NCBI GenBank assembly: GCA_014183095.1
Contig: JACCPH010000015.1
Coordinates: forward strand, 203,544-267,543
Source: Harringtonia aguacate
Lineage: Eukaryota; Ascomycota; Sordariomycetes; Ophiostomatales; Ophiostomataceae
Reading direction: 5' to 3'
DNA: 64,000 bases
Part shown: in pieces, positions 54,017-64,000 of the stretch
How positions within the stretch are numbered: position 1 is the first letter of the stretch
Layout of the letters: the number at the start of each line of letters is the position of its first letter
Made by a program: the position numbers and the translations under genes
The notes under the pieces: generated by a model
The model's input: the letters and a program-made list of their open reading frames with translations, nothing else
What the model was told of the DNA's origin: nothing
Databases searched by the model: none

Positions 54017-57000
54017 CTATTCGTCGCCGTCGTACCGCGCCGGCAGATCCATGTCCCAGCCTGGCCGCTCCACCAGGGCCACCTCGAGGATAGGGTAAGC
54101 ATCCGAGGAGGAAGCAGCAGCAGCAGTAGCGGCGGCGTCGTCATCGTACGCGGCCAGCGGCACCACCCCGAGGATAGGCCGATACTTGAACGTATGCCAC
54201 CACCTCTTCTTGGCCTGCTGATGCTGCTGATTCTGCTGGAGCTGCTGAAGCTGTTTCTGGTTTGACTGCTGCGTGCTGACCTCGTCCTTGCCGCTGTGGC
54301 GCTGCGGCAGCACCTGCTGTCCGTCTGCGCCGTCCGAGTCGGATGAGGCGTCGTCGTCGTCGTCACTGTCGCTGTCGTCATTGGTGCGCCTGGTGTCGCC
54401 ATCCACGTCGTCCATGTCCACGTCGACCCACTCGTTGTTGCTGCCACCCTTTGTCCCCTGGTCTTCTTCCCTCGCTACCGCCTTTAGCACGCGGTGCGGC
54501 CCCAGACGGCCCTGCTCCATCTTGCCGCCGGCGCCGGTGTCGTCGCCGCGCTTGCGCTTTCTCTTCATGGGCGTCTGCTCGGTGGTAGTGGCCCGTACCA
54601 GAGCCGATGCGGGGTTGTTCGATGACCCCTCGGCAGTTGTCGACCCCGACCCCGGCTCCACCGACGTATCAATCATAAACACAAACGATGCACCGTAGAT
54701 CCACGCCCGTGGCCCCTGCCACAGCACGCCCTTGGCCAGGTCGCGGATGTTGCGGTACTCCAGCGGCAGGTTGGTCGCGTGCAGCCGGCGGAACCACGGC
54801 GCCAGGCGCGCGCGCAGCGGGTTGAAGACGTACAGGCGGGATGAGGACGTGATCGCCAGCAGCACGTAGTCGCGGGCGGTGGTGCCCGCCTCGCTGGCAC
54901 CCGTGACGCTGGGCGCACCGGGCACGTCGGGCGCAAACGACAGCACCACCGGCGCTGCCGACAGCTTGGGCAGCTGCCGTGCGTGAGGGTTGCGAATCCA
55001 TCGGCTGCCGTCGCCATGGTCTGCATCTTGGTGCTCATCATTGTCGTTGTCGTCGTCCGAGTCCGAGTCCGAGTCGCTGGACGACGACGCATTCGACTGC
55101 GCGTCGACGTTGGCCCCTCGCCCGCCCGCCTCCTGCTCTTCCTCCTCCTCTTCCCCGTCCGCCTGCTCGTCTGCGTCGCCTGGGCTGCGCAGCACCCACG
55201 TGTCGATGTAGCCAGCCAGGTCGCTCGTGGCCAGCATGCGGCTGTCGGGCGAAAAGGACGTCTGCGTAATGCGTCTGTCGTAGCGGCCCAGGCCGCTCAC
55301 AAGCTCATAGCGAGGTATGGACCGCTTCAGCCTCGACAGCCGCAGGGGCTTGGGGCGGAACGAGATCCTGGCAGCCGAGGCGGAGGAAGAAGAGGAGGAT
55401 GAGCTGACCTGAAGCACCGTCACGTAGTTGTCCACGCCGCGGGTGAGGCAGACCCAGCGGCCGTCAGGCGAGACGGTCACGCTGGCGGCACCCTTGGACC
55501 CGACAGCCGGCGGAACGAGGACCTTGGAGATGGAGATGGTCAGGACCTTGCCCGGGGCGGCCGTTCCTCGCTGCAGCTGGAAGGCCTTGACTTCGGTGCT
55601 GGTGGCCACGACGAGCAGCGTGCCATCGGCCGTGATCGCCGCAGACGTGATGTTGGCCTCGCTCTGGAGCTGGACGCGGCCGATGAGGCGCCGGTGGCGG
55701 TCAATGTCGGCGTCGGCGGCGTCGGCCTCGCTCAGCATCTGGTCGATGGAGGCGTCCAGCGTCCAGATGTCCACCTGCCGGTCCCACCAGCTGAGCAGCA
55801 GGCGGGCATTGGGCGCGCTGGCAAGAGGCACGGTCTGGGGGAGGTGGGACAGAGCACGGTGGTGCTCCTTGCCGGATCTCTGCAGGGGAAGGACTACGGG
55901 AGTAGCATCGGGACCTGAGACAGGAGATGAAATGTGAGCAGGCGGCCACAGGAAGAGCAGTTTGAGAGAAGGGGGGGGGACAAACCTCCAGCCACGACCA
56001 CGCTGATGTTCTTGGTCTCAAAAGAGGCCATGGCCTTGACGTCGTGCTGGTGGTAGCGCCGGTGCCACACCTTGGCCCAGCGCGAGGACCGGCTGGCCAT
56101 CTCGCGGTAGAGGACGACGCGGCGGTCCATGCCGCCGCTGACAATGGCGGAGCCGTCGGCGCTGGTGGTGAGGCTCAGCACGTCCTGGGTGTGCCCCTGG
56201 ATGCGCTGGGCTTGGGTGTAGGTGCGGCCGTCCCAGATGCAGATCTGGCCGGTGGAGTCGCCCGAGACGATGTCGCCGTTGGGGAGACAGCGGACGGACC
56301 AGACGATGACGTCCTTGGCGCCGCCCACCAGGTCGCGGCCGAGCGTCATGGCGTGCAGGATGGCGCCGTTGCGCACGTCAAAGACGCGGATGGTGCTGTC
56401 GGAGCAGCCGACGACGGCAATCTGGCGCGACTGGAAGGCGATGCAGGTCATCTTGACGTTCTTCTTGTGCGTGCGGCACAGGCGCTGGAAGCGCAGGTCG
56501 TCGTCCTCGGTGTTGTAGAGCACCAGGCAGCCGTCCATGGTGCCGCCGACGAGGCGCTGTGTGGCCGTGCTGGCCGTGGCCGTGGCCGTGGCCGTGGCGG
56601 CCGCCGGCTTCGGCTGCGTGGCCAGACACCAGATCTCGCCGTGCTGGCCGCTGGCATGCCGCTTCGCGCAGGCGTTCTCCAGGTCCCACTCGGTGATGGT
56701 GTTGGTGTAGCCGATGCTGAACAGCCGCATGCGGCCGTGGCTGACCGCCTTGCCGCCGTCCAGCTCCTCGTCGTCGCCGACAATCCACGCGAGTCCCTCG
56801 ACGCTCCGGTCTTTGCCGCCCGCAATCGTCAGCTCGTGCAGCCAGCCGCCCTGCAGCGGGTTCCAGATCTCAATGTCGCCGTTGGCGCGGCCGATCGCCA
56901 GCCGTGCCGGCACGCTCTTGTTGTGCTTGTTTGCCGTCGAGATGTGAGGGTGGGAGAAGGCCACGGCATTGATGGCTGAGGCCGGGTATGGCACAAAACG

Positions 57001-57018
57001 ACACCGATGGACATCCAT
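54017..57018 (-). CDS. UTP4: U3 snoRNP / SSU-processome WD40 protein Utp4 (Cirhin)
   Basis: Nucleolar t-UTP/UtpA subunit needed for pre-18S rRNA transcription and processing. 976 residues from complement(55986..57018, 54017..55914); the joint at VVVAGG/PDATPVVLP keeps frame, and the intron starts GTTTGT like that of PNG1. The N-terminus MDVHRCRFVPYPASAINAVAF is typical of Utp4. Two WD40 propellers follow: LAIGRANGDIEIWN, LFSIGYTNTITEWDL, GGTMDGCLVLYN, VGCSDSTIRVFDVRNG, VSGDSTGQICIWDGRT, VSGGMDRRVVLYR, then LLLSWWDRQVDIWTL and LATSDLAGYIDTWVL. Acidic, Ser-rich inserts interrupt the second half and a poly-Gln region lies near the C-terminus. An Ala-Thr dipeptide repeat (near 56570-56600) comes from a hexanucleotide tract. 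Pairs logically with KRE33/NAT10 in small-subunit biogenesis. Confidence 0.92.
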
Positions 57019-58039
57019 GTTGCTGTGTCTGTCGTGCCGCTCGGCTTGGTTTCCAGATGTTTTTTCTTTCTTTTTCTTTTCCCAGCTCTGTCTGTCCCTT
57101 CTGCTTCTGGGCTACTGCGTCATGGTGCTTCGCTGACCGAAGCGGGATGGCTGTGTGGTGCTGTTGCGGCTTGCTTGTCTGCTCTGCCTCCGTCTGCCAG
57201 GGACTTTTCAGGACGTTGCACGAATTAACGAACTTCTTCCAACTTTTTTTTTTCTGCCCACAAAAATTCTGCCTCCCCTCACCGCCCATGCTCTGGCAGA
57301 CCGCCCGCACTACCGCCCAAAGGCGTTAGCGCGCAGCTGGTACCTGCCAATTCGGCGCATTGTGAGGGCTGCGCCGGCAGCGCAAAGCCGCTGTGCCTCG
57401 TCAGCCTGTCTGCGCTTTGGGAACGTTTCGGCTCTGGACTGAGACCCCTCCATAAAGCCCTCCTATTTCGGACTTGCGTCATCCATCGTGAACGTGCTGC
57501 TCTTCCATTTCTCCATTCTTCCATTCCTGCATGCGCCGTCTGTCGCTGTGATCCGCGCCCTCCGGGTTTTGTTTTTTTTCCTGAGCTGTGCCTGCAAAGA
57601 AGCCTGAAAGTCTGGAACCCCTCCACAAACAGACCTCCCTGCAAACCGATCACGTTGACAGGGCTGTGGCCAATCCCCGCACCTCCCTTCGCCTTCCCGC
57701 CAGCAAAGACCTTGCTGGTTCATGCACGTTCGATTGGAGCCGGCCGTGCCGCCACAACAGAGGAGCAGGTCCTGCCGAACGTTGTCACCGCGGGCCGTCT
57801 CGATCTCCAGACAAGCTTAGCGAACGGCACAGCTGCAGGCTCCCAGCACGAGGCTCGCCGTCGAGATTCGGCTTGACTTCCTGACTCATCCCGATTTTCC
57901 CAGCCGCAGCCGAGCACGGATTGTGTCGTTGTTGATTTGTTTCCGTTTCTCGTGACAGTCTGGTCGCCTCTGCGCCACTTTCCACTCTTCTCTCTTTTCT
58001 TTTCTCCAAAAAAATTCCTCTGTCCTCATTTCATCCCCA
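57019..58039. promoter_or_regulatory. Divergent promoter region, UTP4 and NPT1
   Basis: About 1 kb between start codons at 57018 (-) and 58040 (+). T-rich stretches near 57060-57080, 57243-57252 and 57990-58020 fit leader sequence. No gene or named site was recognised. Confidence 0.55.
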
Positions 58040-59607
58040 ATGGACTTCAACAGCTCGTCGCCGTACCCCGAAGGGGTCATCTCCTTCCTGGACACGGACT
58101 TGTACAAGCTGACGATGCAATGCGCGGTGCTCAAGTACTACAAGGACGTGCCGGTGACGTACTCGTTTACGAACCGCACGCCCGAGAAGAAGCTGTCGCG
58201 CGCGGCGTACCAGTGGCTCAGCGAGCAGGTGCACAAGCTGGGCAACATCTCGCTGTCGGCCGAGGAGCTGTCGTTCCTGCAGACGCACTGCCCGTACCTC
58301 AACGCCGACTACCTGGACTTTCTCAAGGACTTCCGGCTCAACCCGCGCGAGCAGGTGACAATCCGGTTCCTGCCCGAGGCGGGCGCCAGCGACGACGTCG
58401 GCGACATTGACATTGCCATCCACGGGTCGTGGGTGGACACGATCCTGTACGAGATCCCGATCCTGGCGCTGACGTCGGAGGCATACTTTAAATTTATGGA
58501 CACGGAGTGGAACTACGAGGGCCAGCAGGAGCTCGCGTACAACAAGGGGCTGCGCTTCCTCGAGGCCGGCTGCGTGCTGTCCGAGTTTGGCACGCGGCGG
58601 CGCCGCGACTACCACACGCAGGCGCTCGTGTTCCGCGGGCTGGTGCAGGCGAGCAAGGCGGCGCAGGCGCAGGGCCTGCCGGGCACGCTGTCGGGCACCA
58701 GCAACGTGCACCTGGCGATGCGCTTCGGCATCCCGCCGGTGGGCACGGTGGCGCACGAGTGGTTCATGGGCATCGCGGCACTGACGGGCGACTACACGCT
58801 GGCGACGGAGGAGGCGCTGTGCCGCTGGGTCGGCTGCTTCGGCGAGGGCGTGCTGGGCATCGCGCTGACGGACACGTTTGGCACGCCCGAGTTCCTGCGC
58901 GAGTTTGGGCGGCCGGTGCGGCACCTGGGTCAGGCGGCAGCGGCGGCGGCACACACGCACACGGCGGCGGACGCCTTCACGGCGGCGGAGACGACATCAA
59001 CAGCAGACGGCCACCACCACCCCGACCGGCCCACGTACGCGCAGGTGTTCACGGGCGTGCGCCAGGACTCGGGCGACCCGTCGCAGTACGTCAAGACGAT
59101 GCGGGCGTTTTACGACAAGCAGGGCATCACAGATAAGAAGGTGATTGTGTTTTCGGACTCGCTCAACCTGGAGCGCAGCCTGCAGTACAAGCAGGACGCC
59201 GAGGCGGCCGGCTTCCAGCCGACGTTTGGCGTCGGCACGTACCTGACCAACGACTTTGTCAACCTCAAGACGGGCAAGAAGTCGGTGCCGCTGAACATTG
59301 TCATCAAGCTGAGCTCGGCCGACGGGCGGCCGGCGGTGAAGATCAGGTGGGTGTCGGCCCTTCGTTTCGTTTCTTTCGTTTCTTTCGTCTCTTTCGTCTC
59401 TTTTCGTCGACCCTTGCGTCTCCTTCCTTTTCATCTCTTTTCGTGAACCTCTACTGACAAACCAGTGACAACGCCGGCAAGAACACGGGCGACAAGGCGA
59501 CGGTGGAGAGGGTCAAGCGCGAGTTGGGATACGTCGAGAAGCAGTGGGCGGAGGGCGACGAGACGCATCGCTGGGGCCGGGAGACCGACCAGCCAGTGGC
59601 GGCGTAA
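58040..59607 (+). CDS. NPT1: Nicotinate phosphoribosyltransferase (NAD salvage)
   Basis: Converts nicotinate and PRPP to nicotinate mononucleotide (Preiss-Handler pathway), cytosol or nucleus. Exons 58040..59346 and 59466..59607 give 482 residues. Marks: SFLDTDLYKLTMQ at the N-terminus (a family signature), YSFTNRTPEKKL, EIPILALTSEAYF, FLEAGCVLSEFGTRRRRDY, SGTSNVHLAMRFGIPPVGTVAHEWFMG (phosphoribosyl region), FTGVRQDSGDPSQYV, and FGVGTYLTNDF near the end. The intron joint KI/SDNAGKNTGD restores the conserved tail. An Ala/Thr/His-rich insert of about 30 residues (58930-59025) sits before TYAQVFTGVRQDSG, longer than in yeast Npt1. The start ATG at 58040 gives the conserved N-terminus directly. 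Confidence 0.95.
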
Positions 59608-60076
59608 ATATTGCTGCGAGGCTGGGCGTAAAATTTTTTTCATCCTTTTTTTTTATCTTTTTTTGCCTTCGATAGAGATAGAGCAGACAGGCCGAGCGAT
59701 CCTCGCAAAGTAAGATAGTCGACTCCGTCCTATTGTAGATACGCAGATGTAGAAAGCAAACGGTTCCGAACACGACGCGGCAGGCACGCCAGCACGAAGG
59801 AGTATCTTGCCAGTTAGATATCAGTCGGGGCCCGAGGAGGCCGTCGTCCGCTATCCTGGGTGTGTGCTATTATTTCCGCCAGTTTTTCTGTTTTTTTCTG
59901 TTTGTCATGCCATGCGCAGAGATTGGATACCACACCCCCCGTCTTCTTTATCTCTGGCAGACAAGACCCAATGGGGCCGGTCCGGCGCTGCAGCCTCGGA
60001 CGAGATGGCTGTGCTAATGGAAACTAGGGACGAAAGATTCTGTTCTCTTTGTAAATTGGTGCTTCTTTTTTGCCTC

Positions 60077-60099
60077 TTTTTTTTTTTTTTTTTTTTTTT
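60077..60099. repeat. Poly-T run of 23 bases
   Basis: Longest homopolymer seen in the window, ending in GCAGCGG. It might also be the tail of a retrotransposed sequence on the opposite strand, but no element boundary is visible. Confidence 0.8.
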
Positions 60100-61540
60100 G
60101 CAGCGGCAAATACAGCGGATAAGACGAGAAAAAACGGGCTGGAGGCGGCTCGAGACGGCGCCTGCCTTGCCAGGACGGGCGGGGGGGCGGTTTTGCTGCT
60201 GTCGAGGCTTGCAGGCCCGTTAGAAGCTAAAAATAAGAGGTATTATGTAGCAAAGTAGCAAAAGCACAGGCCGACAGAGGCTTATCTGCCAGCGCGGCAC
60301 GGGCTTGGGATCTTCGCTGACAGCACGCTGTGATTAATACCACAGATATGAGTAATACGTACTTGTACGAGCACACAGTCGCCGACGCCAAAAATGACTA
60401 CGAGCATGTACTATTACTCGTATCTTGCAACGACGACCCAAAACGATACGAGAACAGAATGGCAGCATCAGCCTTTTCAGCAGATGATTGCCAGTCTGCT
60501 CGTACGAGGATGCTGCAAGCCTGCGAGGCGAGAGTTGAGCCATGCTCGTCCACATCGTCCATACGTTCTCGCAGCACTAAAATGCCAGACGAGACGCATC
60601 AATTCAATTGTGTCTGACCACGCGGGAGCGCGTCGCTGACAGACCGTCAGCCTGGAGTGCAGGCGTGCATTATTCATGTAAGATACCATGTAGACATACC
60701 ATACCCGCGTTCTATAATATACGAAGAGCCAAAAAATGTGCAGGGATAGGCGACGGGGGGGGGGGGAGATGAGCAGGGGCCCCTTTCGCTTTCCTTGCCA
60801 CACCACCGGCGCCCGGTAGGAGTCCCGTTAGCGGGAGATAAGGGGACTGAGGAAAAAAAAAATTACATGGCATCAGACAGAGTCGCAGAACAGACGACCA
60901 CTCGTCTTACTCGTGCAACGGCTGGCACGTTCCTGCTGAGAAGGGGGGAGGGGAAGGGGGAGAGGAGGAGGAAGGCCATCACACAGCGTAAGCTTGTCTT
61001 CCATAACTGTGAAGGCGTGATGGCATGTCAGATAAGTGGTCGTCTCTCTCTCTCTCGACTTTTCTTGCCGCAGGAAATCCGTAATGAAATACAAAAACGG
61101 CAATAAAATACAGGGAGGACCTGCGCTTTGGCTGCTGCCCCCCCCTTGTATCCAATTGTTCCCATTTTTTCCCTTTTCCCATTTTCGGGCACTTATCAGT
61201 TGTGGAGAAGGACGCAGACGTCTCGTCGTTCTTATTCAAGCAGCGCTCGTAATGTTTTCTCAAAGTGGTCGCTAGGGCCGCAGCTGGTTCCTGCGGGAGA
61301 GATAGATAGCACGACTGCCGGGTAGTCCGTCCGTCCACACACCCCCCCCTTCGTCCCCCCCCGTAGCTAGTTAGGGGAAATGCCCAGACGCAGAGAAGGC
61401 GACCAGAGCAGGCCATCGGGGCCCCGAGGAGCACCGAGCAGACAAGAGAAGAGAGGCGCCTCTGCGGACAGGCCGAGTCGGTTGAAGGAGTCAAGGATAT
61501 GACAAGCGCGGAATCTGGCATCTTGGTGTGTGCATCGTTT

Positions 61541-61548
61541 TATATATA
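61541..61548 (+). promoter_or_regulatory. TATA box of the APC permease gene
   Basis: TATATATA, 228 bases before the ATG, followed by a pyrimidine-rich (CT) leader tract at about 61637-61745, typical of fungal core promoters. Confidence 0.5.
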
Positions 61549-61768
61549 CCGGCCCAACGACACGGCTCACTGCATCCATCCTCCCCTGGTGCATTGGCAT
61601 TGCATCTTACATACATAGCATCGTATTGAGTGCTACTGTCATCTCTTTCTTTCTCTTCTTTCATTCTTTCTCATTCTCTCTTTCCCTCTTTATCTGTCTC
61701 ATTCTTTCTCTGTCTCCTCTCTCTCTCTCTCTCTCTCATTTCTCCTACCCGACAGAGCACACGACCAG

Positions 61769-63704
61769 ATGGAGAAGAGCAAGGAGACCTTTGACCCGGT
61801 GCGCGGCGAGCCTGTGGGCGAGCCCGAGGGCGAGATCGTGGCCGAGATCCAGGACGGCACCGTGGTCAACGCATCGGGCTACGAGGACCAGCTGAAGCGG
61901 CAGTACAGCCTGCTGGGGCTGGCGGGCATTGCGCTGACCGTGGACAATGCGTGGGTGGCGCTGGGGTCGTCCATTTCCGTGTCCATCTGTGAGTGGCGTC
62001 TGCTTGTTTTGTCATAGGCCTGTCATAGACCTCCATCGATCGCATTCTAACAGCCCAGTGAACGGCGGCCCTCCCGGTCTGATCTTTGGCCTCATCGTGG
62101 CCATCTTCTACTACTCGTTTGTGGGCCTGGGCCTGGCAGAGGTGTGTATTTTTTTTTTCTGCTCTCGATCTTCTCCTCTACATTTTATACCCCCCCCCCT
62201 CCTCCCCTACCCCAGATCCGATCTCTTGGCTTCTAGCCGTCTTGGCTGCAATGGAACGGTGCTAACCAACACCCCCCTTTCCCCCTTCCCCAGCTCTCCT
62301 CCTCCGTTCCGACAGCAGGCGGCGTGTACCACTGGGCGACGCTGGCGGGCGGCTCGCGCTGGGGCCGGGTGACGGGCTTCTTCACGGGCTGGATCAACTT
62401 TTACGGCTGGATGTTTGACCTGGCGTCGCTCATCCAGATCACGGCCAACATCTCGGTCAGCATGTACAGCCTCTACCACCAGGACACGTACGTGTCCGAG
62501 GCCTGGCACGTCTACGTGGCCTACCTGCTGATCCTGTGGTTTGCCACCGCCGTCGTCGTCTTTGCCAACCGCTTCGTGCCCTACACGCAGCACCTGGGCA
62601 TGTTCCTCGTCGTCGTGGGCGGCCTGGTCACCATTATCGTGGTGGCGGCCATGCCGGCCCAGCACGCGTCCAACCACTTTGTCTGGGGCTCCTTCAAGGA
62701 GAACAACCTGACGGGCTGGCAGGGCGGCGTGGCCTTTTTGCTGGGCGTGCTCAACGGCTCCTTCACCATTGGCACGCCGGACGCCATCACCCACCTGGCC
62801 GAGGAGCTGCCCAACCCGCGGCGCGACCTGCCCAAGGCCATCGGCCTGCAGCTGGGGCTCGGCTTCCTCTACGCCTTTTGCTTTGCCATCTGCATCTTCT
62901 ACGCCATCACCGACATCAGCGTCCTGCAGGACGGCATCAACACCTACCCGCTCGCCAACATCTACCAGCAGGCCACCGCCCACAGCAGCGGCGCCACCAA
63001 CTACGGCGCCACCTTTGGCCTCCTCTTTATCATCTGGCTCTCCTCCCTCCTCTGCTGCGTCGGCACCGTCCTCACCAACTCGCGCATCTACTGGGCCCTC
63101 GCCCGCGACAGCGCTGTCCCCCTCTCCCACCTCTTTGGCCGCGTCAACGAGACCCTCAGCTGCCCCATCTACGCCACCCTCTTCGTCTCCATCATCGCCT
63201 CCGGCCTCGGCGCCATCCCCCTCGGCAGCGACACCGCCTTCCTCGACCTCACCGGCTCCTTCATCATCCTCTCCACCGCCTCCTACGCCATCACCTTTTC
63301 CGCCAACGTCCTTACCGGCCGCAAGCACTTCCCCCGCGGCCCCTTCTACCTCGGCCGCTGGGGCACCCCCATCAACGTCACCGCCGTCCTCTTCATCACC
63401 TTTTTCAACATCATGTACTGCTTCCGTAAGTGTCCCTGTTCTTTGTTTGTTCTTTCCTCGCTTCTAGCTCTCTTCTGACCACCCAGCCTACTCTATGCCT
63501 ACCACCGTCAGCGCCATGAACTACAACAGCGTCATCCTCGTCGGTGTCGTCTGCCTCACCACTATCTGGTGGTTCGCCCACGCCCACCGCAACTACCCCG
63601 GCCCCAAGCTCATGGCCATGTACATCCACAACGACGACAGCACCAGCCAGAACGACAACACGGCTGCCTCCGCCGTTGGCGAAAAGGCCGAGACCTCATC
63701 ATAG
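61769..63704 (+). CDS. APC-superfamily amino-acid/choline (GABA-type) permease
   Basis: Plasma-membrane transporter with about 12 helices, 550 residues; exons 61769..61988, 62059..62141, 62294..63425 and 63487..63704, all frame-consistent. Family marks: YSLLGLAGIALTVDNAWVALGSS in helix 1, GGPPGLIFGLIVAIFYYSFVGLGLAE, SSSVPTAGGVYHWATLAGG (the conserved APC loop), FFTGWINFYGWMFDLAS, TPDAITHLAEELPNPRRDLPKAI, and VLTNSRIYWALARDSAVPLS. This pattern is that of the yeast Hnm1/Uga4 (choline/GABA) group; the actual substrate is not fixed. Intron 1 ends at CCCAG/TG, since the earlier CAG gives an in-frame stop. The hydrophilic N-terminal tail with Glu/Pro and the short C-terminal tail with Ser/Asn fit cytosolic ends controlled by ubiquitination. 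Confidence 0.92.
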
Positions 63705-64000
63705 AAGTGGAAGGGCAGGCAGAGCAAGGGAGCTGGCTGTGTGCATGGATCGCACTCGCCTGGCTGGACGTTTCTCAGTTTGTTATTAGATGTTATACCC
63801 CTAATGTTTTTTGCGGACAAACGGCCTCAAGTTTGTTTGCCTATTTTGAATTTTAAAAGACACTATTCTCGCTATTCTCGCTGTTTTCTATACTCGCTGT
63901 TCCTAGACTGCCGCTTGGTTGTGATATTCTATTTACATTTTTGTACACCATCGCCATGAGGCATCATCTATCCTATTATTTTGTTGTTTCCATCGTTCCC
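63705..64000. other. 3' region of the permease gene
   Basis: AT-richer sequence after the stop codon at 63702-63704, with TATTCTCGCTATTCTCGCTG short repeats near 63865. No further gene begins before the window ends. Confidence 0.6.

Larger units (their letters stand above)
59608..61768. other. Spacer between NPT1 and the permease
   Basis: No gene is supported. It includes the NPT1 3' end, a 23-base T run at 60077-60099, a G run near 60757, C runs near 61138 and 61341, copies of the TACTTGTACGAG / TACTCGTATCTTG motif near 60360 and 60412, a TATA box at 61541 and a CT-rich tract up to 61750. Confidence 0.55.

Noticed and set aside
60077..60099. Possible poly-A tail of a retroelement (poly-T on this strand)
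   Set aside because: No target-site duplication, reverse-transcriptase sequence or element body could be seen beside it.
62207..63328. 373-codon minus-strand frame opposite the APC permease
   Set aside because: Antisense shadow with Gly/Asp/Val/Glu-rich composition and no domain.

Overview
The window is nuclear DNA of a filamentous ascomycete, most likely a Sordariomycete. The placement is an inference from three things: genes interrupted by short GT-AG introns (about 50-170 bases) with CTAAC/CTGAC branch sites; G+C-rich coding sequence carrying many simple-sequence expansions; and the gene set itself (SIN3, UTP4, KRE33/NAT10, PNG1, COX24/mS38, NPT1, GH31, MFS and APC transporters, an NLR, an S8 protease with ankyrin repeats). 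I found no tRNA, rRNA, CRISPR array or intact transposon. Sixteen protein-coding genes are supported. Exon joints were worked out by hand from reading-frame continuity and splice consensus.

Layout. 1-2093 (-): N-terminal part of SIN3, running off the left edge. 3067-3884 (-): secreted fasciclin-domain protein. 5503-7683 (+): soluble fumarate reductase fused to cytochrome b5. 7888 to about 14997 (-): giant NLR (NACHT, ankyrin repeats, SPRY) with a doubtful, esterase-like 5' end. 15521-16873 (-): unrecognised 450-residue protein, divergent from 17437-20908 (+), an ankyrin-subtilase (S8). 21224-22081 (-): phospholipase/carboxylesterase. 22550-24495 (-): fusion of a degenerate HNH-like module with an APH kinase-like domain. 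24496-29664: gene-poor spacer. 29665-31549 (+): MFS hexose transporter. 31550-35475: gene-poor spacer. 35476-38334 (+): secreted GH31 alpha-glucosidase. 38513-39913 (-): single-pass membrane protein, divergent from 40496-43849 (+), KRE33/NAT10. 44657-46236 (-): COX24/mS38. 47703-49267 (-): PNG1. 49268-54016: gene-poor spacer. 54017-57018 (-): UTP4, divergent from 58040-59607 (+), NPT1. 61769-63704 (+): amino-acid/choline-type APC permease.

How it fits together. Most genes are housekeeping (chromatin repression, small-subunit ribosome biogenesis, mitoribosome, NAD salvage, glycoprotein quality control) or nutrient use (GH31, hexose and amine transport). The stretch from about 7.9 to 24.5 kb is different: an NLR, an orphan protein, an ankyrin-subtilase, an esterase and a nuclease-like/kinase-like fusion lie side by side with no housekeeping gene between them. 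It looks like an accessory self/non-self or cell-death island. The orphan and the protease sit head to head, like a protease-effector pair. That is the best candidate here for an undescribed system, but the functional link is inference.

The long spacers carry homopolymeric G/C runs and a recurring short motif (TACTCGTA, GTAAGATAC, ATACAAATAC), often as palindromes or hairpins, that I cannot assign to a known element.
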